From NCBI GenBank assembly GCA_900554205.1, contig USGM01000060.1, positions 1 to 19,436 of the forward strand: a DNA stretch of 19,436 bases. The letters are read 5' to 3'. The translations under genes were made by a program, and so were the position numbers. Positions 14,035-19,436 of the stretch are shown one piece after another (positions within the stretch are counted from its first letter, which is position 1; each line of letters begins with the position of its first letter). The notes beneath the pieces are model-generated. The model saw only the letters and a program-made list of their open reading frames with translations. It searched no databases and was not told where the DNA came from. This stretch comes from an uncultured Lachnospiraceae bacterium. Lineage in GTDB: Bacteria > Bacillota > Clostridia > Lachnospirales > Lachnospiraceae.

Positions 14035-15779
14035 TCCTACAGGCATTAGTGAAGCATTATGAAGACCTGCTGGCAACGGGAGATATTCCGACTCCGGGGT
14101 GGGAGAATGGCAAGATCTCTTTCGCGCTGAATCTGGATGCGGAGGGGAAGGTCATTGACTTTATCCCGATGAAAATTGCCAAAGAGACCAAGAAAAAGAC
14201 CGCCTATGTTCCCCGGACGATGGAGGTGCCGCAGACAGTTAAGAGATCCGCGGATATTAAGGCGAATTTTCTCTGTGATAATTCCACTTATGTTTTCGGA
14301 ATTGACGATAAAGGAAAGCCGGACAGAACCCGTCTGTGTTTTGAGGCATTCCGTGAACTTCATTTGCAGGTATTGGGGGATGCGTCATCGGCTCCGGCAA
14401 TGGCGGTGAAACGTTTTGTGCAGGAGTGGAAGCCGGAGAATGCGGGAAGTGCAGATTACATCGAACAAAACCGGAAGGAACTGATGGCGGGGGCAAATAT
14501 CCTGTTTTTTTATGAGGGAAAGCCCGTCACGGAGGATGCGGATGTCAGAAGCTGCTGGCGGAAGTATTTCGACGGCGCGGGTGATGCGCAGGACGAAATC
14601 TGCATGGTAACAGGGAAGAGAGGAAGGCTTGCAACCCTGCATCCCAGCATTAAGGGCGTGTATGGAGCACAGGCAATGGGAACTTCTCTGGTCTCCTTCA
14701 ACGCACCGGCATTCTGTTCTTATGGAAAGGAACAGGGGAAAAATGCACCGGTGAGCGAATATGCAGCCAATGCCTATGGCGCAGCGCTGAATCATCTGCT
14801 GAACGACAGGGAACATGTGCGAACCATAGGGGACACAACAGTGGTCTGCTGGGCAGATGGCGGTGAGCCGGCTTATCAGGAGGTCAGCATTTGTGCCCTG
14901 TTCGGAATACAGGAGGAAGACAGTATCACAGAGGGCGAGCTGACGGCGATACTGAAAGCTGCAGTCTCCGGGAAAGCGGTAGAATGGAAGGGAGAGCTTC
15001 TCGACAGGGACAGACATTTCTATGTTCTTGGGGTGGCTCCCAATGCAGCGAGACTGTCGGTAAGATTTTTCTGGCAGGATTCCTTTGGCAATATGCTGCG
15101 GAACATCGGAGAGCATTACCGGCGATTGGAAATCATACGACCGTTAAAAGATCCAAGGGAAAATCTCTCTCCATGGTCATTACTGCAGGAGACGGTCAAC
15201 CAGAAGTCGAAGGACAAGACACCTTCACCGCAGATGGCGGCAGATACATTAAAAGCAATTCTGTCGGGTGGGCGTTATCCGGCAACGCTGCTCAATGGTG
15301 TGACACTGCGTATTCGCGCTGATCATAATGTGACCAGAGGACGAGCAGCAATTATCAAGGCGTACTATTTAAGAAATAAAAATAAACAATGCTCAGAAGA
15401 AGAGGGGGTATTAGAAGTGGGACTGAATGAAAAGAGTAAAAATGTACCGTACAATCTGGGAAGGCTGTTTGCTGTGCTGGAGCATATTCAGCAGGAGGCA
15501 AATCCGGGAATCAATGCAACGATCAAGGACAAATATTTTAACTCGGCGGCAGCGACACCGGCACATATCTTTCCGCTGCTGATCAATCTGGCACAGAAGC
15601 ATCTGAAAAAACTGAAAGATGAGGGCAGCAAAATCACTTTTAATCGAAGAACGCAGGAGATTCTGGAGGCATTGGGGGAGGAATTTCCCGCGAGACTGAC
15701 TTTGCCGGAGCAGGGGTCGTTCCAGCTTGGCTATTATCATCAGACACAGAAGCGTTATCAGAAAAAGGAGGAAAAATAA
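14031..15779 (+). CDS. cas8c: Cas8c (Csd1), Cascade large subunit (type I-C)
   Basis: The large subunit recognises the PAM and helps open target DNA. The 582-residue product starts at GTG 14031. Its start overlaps the cas5c stop as GTGA, which implies coupled translation, and a GAGG (14020-14023) precedes it. Family blocks are clear: APAMAVKRFVQEWKPE, then the GRLATLHPSIKGVYGAQAMG region through SLVSFNAPAFCSYGKEQG and YAANAYGAALNHLL. The C-terminal helical part (LGRLFAVLEHIQQEA to GYYHQTQKRYQKK) is the small-subunit-like domain, which is probably also made separately. The gene is intact, with no frameshift. Confidence 0.95.
   Translation: MILQALVKHYEDLLATGDIPTPGWENGKISFALNLDAEGKVIDFIPMKIAKETKKKTAYVPRTMEVPQTVKRSADIKANFLCDNSTYVFGIDDKGKPDRTRLCFEAFRELHLQVLGDASSAPAMAVKRFVQEWKPENAGSADYIEQNRKELMAGANILFFYEGKPVTEDADVRSCWRKYFDGAGDAQDEICMVTGKRGRLATLHPSIKGVYGAQAMGTSLVSFNAPAFCSYGKEQGKNAPVSEYAANAYGAALNHLLNDREHVRTIGDTTVVCWADGGEPAYQEVSICALFGIQEEDSITEGELTAILKAAVSGKAVEWKGELLDRDRHFYVLGVAPNAARLSVRFFWQDSFGNMLRNIGEHYRRLEIIRPLKDPRENLSPWSLLQETVNQKSKDKTPSPQMAADTLKAILSGGRYPATLLNGVTLRIRADHNVTRGRAAIIKAYYLRNKNKQCSEEEGVLEVGLNEKSKNVPYNLGRLFAVLEHIQQEANPGINATIKDKYFNSAAATPAHIFPLLINLAQKHLKKLKDEGSKITFNRRTQEILEALGEEFPARLTLPEQGSFQLGYYHQTQKRYQKKEEK
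15417..15779 (+). CDS. cas11c: Cas11c, small subunit from an internal start within cas8c
   Basis: Type I-C systems make a separate small subunit from the 3' end of cas8c by internal initiation (known from the Desulfovibrio vulgaris system). Here an in-frame GTG at 15417 follows GAGGGGG (15402-15408) by eight bases, ideal spacing. The product would be 120 residues, close to the known Cas11c size, beginning at GLNEKSKNVPYNLGRLFAVL, exactly where the C-terminal helical domain begins. Two copies would line the Cascade backbone and bind the non-target strand. This is predicted from signal and homology; no expression is visible in sequence alone. Confidence 0.75.
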   Translation: MGLNEKSKNVPYNLGRLFAVLEHIQQEANPGINATIKDKYFNSAAATPAHIFPLLINLAQKHLKKLKDEGSKITFNRRTQEILEALGEEFPARLTLPEQGSFQLGYYHQTQKRYQKKEEK

Positions 15780-15780
15780 G

Positions 15781-16668
15781 ATGGGAGAGGTAATTCGTAA
15801 CAGATATGATTTTGTAATTTTATTCGACGTGGAGAACGGAAACCCGAACGGTGATCCGGATGCAGGAAATATGCCGAGAATCGACCCGGAGAGCGGCTAT
15901 GGACTGGTGACAGATGTCTGCCTGAAAAGAAAGATCCGCAATTATGTGGAGACTGTCAAGGAAGATGCGAAGGGATACCGCATTTATGTGAAGGAGAATG
16001 TGCCGTTGAACTGTAGTGACAGAGAAGCTTATGATTCCCTTGGCATTGATCCGGCAAAAGTCAAGGCAATGAAGAAGGATGATCCCGAGCTGGATAAGAA
16101 GGTGCGCGATTTCATGTGCGGCAATTTCTTTGACATCAGAACCTTCGGAGCGGTGATGACGACCTTCGTTAAAGACAATCTGAACTGCGGGCAGGTGCGC
16201 GGCCCTGTGCAGCTTAGCTTTGCACGTTCCGTAGATCCTATCATTGCGCAGGAGGTTACCATCACGAGAGTGGCGATTACTACCGAGGAGGACGCGATGA
16301 AGAAAGGGACGGAAATGGGAAGAAAGTATATTGTTCCCTACGGATTATATCGTGCCGAAGGGTATGTGTCGGCTAATCTGGCAAGAAAGGTGACCGGTTT
16401 CTCGGAGGACGACCTGCAGCTGCTCTGGGAGGCGATTCTGAATATGTTTGAGAATGATCACTCTGCAGCGAGAGGAAAGATGGCGGTTCGCAAGCTGATT
16501 ATCTTTAAGCATGACAGTGAGCTTGGCTGTGCTCCTTCGTATAAGCTCTTTGAGGGAGTTAAAGTGCAGAAGAAAGAGGAGGTGGATGTACCCAGAAGCT
16601 TCGATGACTATGTTATAGAAATAGAAGAGGCGCTGCCGGAGGGGGTTACCTGTATCTGTAAGGAGTAG
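15781..16668 (+). CDS. cas7: Cas7 (Csd2), Cascade backbone subunit (type I-C)
   Basis: Several copies coat the crRNA spacer and form the Cascade backbone. The 295-residue protein begins one base after the cas8c stop at ATG 15781, served by AAGGAGG (15765-15771) inside cas8c. Family marks are the first strand with RYDFVILFDVENGNPNGDPD, the helix VTDVCLKRKIRNYVE, and FFDIRTFGAVM followed by CGQVRGPVQLSFARSVDPI. It is complete and of normal length. It lies between cas8c and cas4, the standard I-C order. Confidence 0.95.
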   Translation: MGEVIRNRYDFVILFDVENGNPNGDPDAGNMPRIDPESGYGLVTDVCLKRKIRNYVETVKEDAKGYRIYVKENVPLNCSDREAYDSLGIDPAKVKAMKKDDPELDKKVRDFMCGNFFDIRTFGAVMTTFVKDNLNCGQVRGPVQLSFARSVDPIIAQEVTITRVAITTEEDAMKKGTEMGRKYIVPYGLYRAEGYVSANLARKVTGFSEDDLQLLWEAILNMFENDHSAARGKMAVRKLIIFKHDSELGCAPSYKLFEGVKVQKKEEVDVPRSFDDYVIEIEEALPEGVTCICKE

Positions 16669-16673
16669 GGGAA

Positions 16674-17342
16674 ATGGAATACGCAGAAGAGGACTTTCTG
16701 ATGCTGTCAGGTATTCAGCACTTTGCTTTTTGCAGACGGCAATGGGCACTGATCCATATTGAACAGCAGTGGGAAGAAAATGTGAGGACGTTTGAGGGAG
16801 CGGTGATGCATGAGAATGCACACAATCCGCTTCTGAAGCAGAAAAGAGGAGATGTTCTGACTGTCCGGGCAATGCGGGTCTTTTCCAGAACGCTGGGAAT
16901 CAGCGGAGAGTGTGACATAGTGGAATTTCACGCTGATTCCCGGGGTGTTCCCCTGCATGGCAGAGAGGGAACGTATCTGCCGATACCGGTAGAGTATAAG
17001 CGAGGTGCACCCAAGAAGCATGACGCAGATGAGCTGCAGATGGCGGCGCAGGCAATGTGTCTTGAGGAAATGCTTCTGACACGGGTTGAGACAGGGTATT
17101 TGTATTACGGAGAAACCAAGCACAGAGAAGAGGTTGCAATCTCGGAAGAACTCAGGGAAAAGGTCAGAAAAAGCTTTGCTGAAATGCATCAGTATTACGA
17201 GCGAGGTTACACGCCGAGGGCAAAAAGGGAAAAGCATTGCAGCCAATGTTCTCTGCAAAATATCTGTATGCCGGAGCTGAGTAAAAGCGGTGATGCGCAA
17301 AATTATGTTGACAGCATGGTAACAGGCACGGCGCTGTCTTGA
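16674..17342 (+). CDS. cas4: Cas4, 4Fe-4S adaptation nuclease (type I-C)
   Basis: Cas4 works with Cas1-Cas2 to trim and orient new spacers according to the PAM. The 222-residue protein has the four cluster cysteines (Cys20, and Cys189, Cys192 and Cys198 near the C-terminus). It also has a RecB-type nuclease core: His46, Asp81 in GECDIVEF, Glu107-Tyr-Lys109 in PVEYKRG, and Gln122. The start is ATG 16674, five bases after the cas7 stop, with an AGGGGAA binding site. It should be active. The cas1 gene follows after 40 bases. Confidence 0.95.
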   Translation: MEYAEEDFLMLSGIQHFAFCRRQWALIHIEQQWEENVRTFEGAVMHENAHNPLLKQKRGDVLTVRAMRVFSRTLGISGECDIVEFHADSRGVPLHGREGTYLPIPVEYKRGAPKKHDADELQMAAQAMCLEEMLLTRVETGYLYYGETKHREEVAISEELREKVRKSFAEMHQYYERGYTPRAKREKHCSQCSLQNICMPELSKSGDAQNYVDSMVTGTALS

Positions 17343-17382
17343 AGGATGAAGGCAGAAGCCATGCGCGGAAATGGGGATAAAC

Positions 17383-18411
17383 GTGAAAAAACTGCTGAAT
17401 ACACTATATGTCACATCCGAAGAGGTCTATCTGGGGTTGGATGGAGAAAATGTGATTGTCAAAAGGGACGATGAAATTACAATGAGGCTTCCGATTCATA
17501 ATCTGGAGGCTATTGTTGCATTTAATTATGTCGGGGCGAGCCCTGCATTAATCAGAAAATGTAATCAAAGCAATGTCTCACTCTCTTTCTTTCAGGGTGA
17601 CAATTACTGTGGACGGTTTGTCGGGCAGGAAAATGGGAATGTGCTCTTGCGAAAGAAGCAATATCATCTTTCCGATGTGCCGGAGGAATGTCTTGCTATT
17701 TCCAGAAATATGATTTTAGGAAAGATATATAATGAAAGATATGTGTTAAACAGGGCAATTCGGGATCATGCAATGCAAATAGATACAGAAAAGGTAGAAC
17801 ATGCGTCGGAGCTGTTGCAGAACATGATAAATGCAGTCAGGGAATGCAATGATATGGAGCAGCTGAGGGGCTTTGAAGGAGAGGCGGCGACATGTTACTT
17901 CCGGGTGTTTGATGAATTGATTTTGCAAAACAAGGGAGAGTTTCGTTTTGACGGACGAAGCCGCCGTCCGCCGCGCGACCGTGTAAACGCAATGCTTTCT
18001 TTTGCCTATTCTCTTCTGGCAAATGAGTGTGCCGGAGCGGCGTATTCGGTCGGATTGGATCCTTATGTCGGCTTTATGCATCGGGACAGACCCGGCAGAA
18101 AGTCGCTGGCGCTTGATCTCATGGAGGAGCTTCGCAGCCCGGTGGCAGATCGGTTTGCCCTGACCTTGATCAATAAGAGACAGATAGATGCGAAGAATTT
18201 TGAAGTGATGGAGAATGGGGCGGTCATCATGAAGGATGATGCGCGAAAGACATTTATTCAGGCGTGGCAGGAGACCAAGCGGGAGCAGATTATGCATCCG
18301 TTTCTGAAAGAAAAAATATCGGCTGGACTTCTGCCGTATGTACAGGCTATGCTGTTAGCCCGGTATCTCCGTGGCGATTTGAATGCATATCCTCCTTATT
18401 TTAAGAGGTGA
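17383..18411 (+). CDS. cas1: Cas1, CRISPR integrase (type I-C)
   Basis: Cas1 is the metal-dependent integrase that inserts spacers at the leader-repeat junction. I choose GTG 17383 because family members begin MKKLLNTLYVT and GGGG (17372-17375) is well placed. An in-frame ATG at 17371 would add four residues and lies inside that binding site. The product is 342 residues, the usual I-C size. Active-site residues are Glu165 in GFEGEA, His233 in GFMHRDRPGR, and an acidic residue in LALDLMEELRSPVAD (Asp245 or Glu248). The protein is intact. cas2 starts four bases after its stop. Confidence 0.95.
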   Translation: MKKLLNTLYVTSEEVYLGLDGENVIVKRDDEITMRLPIHNLEAIVAFNYVGASPALIRKCNQSNVSLSFFQGDNYCGRFVGQENGNVLLRKKQYHLSDVPEECLAISRNMILGKIYNERYVLNRAIRDHAMQIDTEKVEHASELLQNMINAVRECNDMEQLRGFEGEAATCYFRVFDELILQNKGEFRFDGRSRRPPRDRVNAMLSFAYSLLANECAGAAYSVGLDPYVGFMHRDRPGRKSLALDLMEELRSPVADRFALTLINKRQIDAKNFEVMENGAVIMKDDARKTFIQAWQETKREQIMHPFLKEKISAGLLPYVQAMLLARYLRGDLNAYPPYFKR

Positions 18412-18415
18412 CGGA

Positions 18416-18706
18416 ATGCTCGTATTGATTACATATGATGTGAACACGCAGACTGCACAGGGTGTCCGCCGTTTAAACAAAGTGGCAAAGGTTTGTACAA
18501 ACTACGGACAGCGGGTGCAGAATTCTGTGTTTGAGTGCATAGTGGATAGCACGCAGCTGGCAATGGTTAAGAAGCAGATCATGGACATTATTGACATTGA
18601 GCAGGACAGTGTCAGATATTATGTACTGGGTGAGAAATACAAAAACCGCGTGGAGCATGTGGGGAAAAACCGTGGAGTCGATATGACAGGAATCCTCATA
18701 TGCTAG
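18416..18706 (+). CDS. cas2: Cas2, adaptation complex subunit (type I-C)
   Basis: Cas2 bridges two Cas1 dimers in the spacer-integration complex. The 96-residue protein begins at ATG 18416, where AGAGGTGA (18404-18411) overlaps the cas1 stop. The frame is open further upstream to an ATG at 18383 inside cas1, but that adds eleven residues before the family start MLVLITYDVNT. Asp8 is the conserved metal-site residue. The ferredoxin-like pattern (VLITYDV, RRLNKVAKVC, QNSVFECIV) is complete. The array leader follows directly. Confidence 0.95.
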   Translation: MLVLITYDVNTQTAQGVRRLNKVAKVCTNYGQRVQNSVFECIVDSTQLAMVKKQIMDIIDIEQDSVRYYVLGEKYKNRVEHVGKNRGVDMTGILIC

Positions 18707-18803
18707 ATACGCGAATCGTAAGTGAACATTAAAACCGTGCCGGATTCGCACACGGAATGCTTGTATTTCCATGTATTAGAATTTGTAAAAGTGATTGAGC
18801 CAA

Positions 18804-18832
18804 TTGACAGAACCCAATGTTTTGGATATTGT
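18804..18832 (+). promoter_or_regulatory. Promoter of the CRISPR array
   Basis: TTGACA (perfect), a 17-bp spacer and TATTGT (four of six). The predicted start near 18839 is about 40 bases before the first repeat and matches the direction of crRNA transcription. Its -35 and spacing are the same as those of the cas5c promoter. Confidence 0.7.
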
Positions 18833-18844
18833 GCTTATGTTTGG

Positions 18845-18878
18845 AGCGAAAATGGGTGATTTGTTGTCTGTTTTCGCT
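18845..18878 (+). repeat. Leader-end inverted repeat abutting the first CRISPR repeat
   Basis: AGCGAAAA (18845-18852) and TTTTCGCT (18871-18878) are perfect complements 18 bases apart. The second arm ends at the base before the first repeat. The left arm's GGAGCGA (18843-18849) is also complementary to TCGCTCC inside repeat 1, so two pairings compete. Confidence 0.65.
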
Positions 18879-19436
18879 GTCGCTCCCCACGCGGGAGCGC
18901 GGATTGAAATTTGACGTTCAGAATTATGGGGTTGTGGCAGATATAGTCGCTCCCCACGCGGGAGCGCGGATTGAAATTGACTGGGAAGAGGATATTGCTC
19001 TTAGACCTTTTCGTCGCTCCCCACGCGGGAGCGCGGATTGAAATTACAGTGTCTGTAGAAGCGTTATAAGTGCCAACGCAGTCGCTCCCCACGCGGGAGC
19101 GCGGATTGAAATAAGGGTGGTCCGGCTTCCTTTGATCCGAATAATAGTCGCTCCCCACGCGGGAGCGCGGATTGAAATAAAGCGAGGATTTACCTCCTTA
19201 CTTATCACCGTCATGTCGCTCCCCACGCGGGAGCGCGGATTGAAATCAATCGTTCGGTCAGTTGGTTTATGTACCCTAAAGGGTCGCTCCCCACGCGGGA
19301 GCGCGGATTGAAATATCGGTGGTACTCTTATTCCGGCAATCAGTGCCATGTCGCTCCCCACGCGGGAGCGCGGATTGAAATCGGTATGATGGCTCAGTTG
19401 CTTTGTGCTGTAATGGTCGCTCCCCACGCGGGAGCG
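18879..19436 (+). CRISPR. Type I-C CRISPR array, 9 repeats (last one cut by the window edge)
   Basis: The 32-bp repeat starts GTCGCTCCCC and ends GCGGATTGAAAT. CGCTCCC and GGGAGCG inside it form the 7-bp crRNA hairpin. Repeats begin at 18879, 18946, 19013, 19081, 19147, 19215, 19283, 19350 and 19416; the eight full copies are identical and the ninth has 21 bases in view. The eight spacers are 35, 35, 36, 34, 36, 36, 35 and 34 bases long and all differ. The array is read left to right from the leader, so the newest spacers are at the left. The far end lies outside the window. Confidence 0.98.

Larger units (their letters stand above)
18707..18878 (+). promoter_or_regulatory. CRISPR leader
   Basis: This 172-base AT-leaning stretch lies between cas2 and the first repeat. 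It holds a 7-bp inverted repeat near its start (GCGAATC at 18711, GATTCGC at 18743), a promoter at 18804-18832, and an 8-bp inverted repeat whose second arm touches the first repeat. No coding frame here is credible. Confidence 0.85.

Noticed and set aside
18383..18415. Upstream in-frame ATG for Cas2
   Set aside because: It would add eleven residues before the conserved MLVLITYDV start and lies inside cas1; AGAGGTGA serves ATG 18416.
13351..18706. Absence of cas6 as a sign of a broken CRISPR system
   Set aside because: Type I-C never uses Cas6; Cas5c does the processing, and all other expected genes are present.
18711..18749. Terminator between cas2 and the array
   Set aside because: The 7-bp inverted repeat has a 25-base gap and no T tract after it.
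18835..19427. Open frames on both strands across the array, with recurring Arg/Ser/Gly-rich units
   Set aside because: They are translations of the CRISPR repeats and spacers, not genes.

Overview
The window looks like part of a chromosome from a Gram-positive Clostridia, most likely a gut Lachnospiraceae. This rests on AGGAGG-type ribosome binding sites, frequent GTG/TTG starts, a lipoprotein sugar-binding protein, a leaderless (cytoplasmic) GH66 enzyme and a type I-C CRISPR-Cas locus. The family assignment is inference. No rRNA, tRNA, transposase or phage gene was seen.

Positions 1-1713 hold the 3' part of an unrecognised charged, partly coiled-coil protein, closed by a strong intrinsic terminator. 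Positions 1790-9493 are a carbohydrate operon on the + strand: an extended -10 promoter with a 22-bp operator-like palindrome at its start site, then a sugar-binding lipoprotein, two ABC permeases, a GH66 dextranase/cycloisomaltooligosaccharide glucanotransferase-type enzyme, an AraC-type regulator and an (alpha/alpha)6-barrel glycosidase. A hairpin closes the operon. The transporter ATPase is missing and is presumably a shared MsmK/UgpC-type protein encoded elsewhere. Alpha-1,6-linked glucans (isomaltooligosaccharides, dextran pieces) would be imported and cut inside the cell. Positions 9531-10506 are a single-gene unit for a zinc-ribbon membrane protein with a Trp/Asp-rich tail; it has its own promoter and a very good terminator.

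Positions 10610 to the end are a complete type I-C CRISPR-Cas locus: cas3, a 515-bp gap, cas5c, cas8c (with an internal start for cas11c), cas7, cas4, cas1, cas2, a leader, and an array of nine identical repeats and eight spacers that runs off the right edge. Cas5c should process crRNA, because there is no cas6. Cas5c, Cas7, Cas8c and Cas11c form Cascade, Cas3 degrades targets, and Cas4/Cas1/Cas2 acquire spacers.

The least ordinary part is the gap between cas3 and cas5c (12836-13350). It contains a near-consensus promoter (TTGACA, 17 bp, TATTAT), a 14-bp perfect palindrome, and a 167-nt element bounded by about 36-nt imperfect inverted arms with an internal GNRA-capped hairpin, placed just before the cas5c translation start. 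It also has a short open frame and, on the minus strand, a 9-nt exact copy of the repeat's 3' handle core. Together these suggest that the effector operon is controlled separately from cas3, possibly through an RNA structure, or that a MITE-like element inserted into its 5' UTR.
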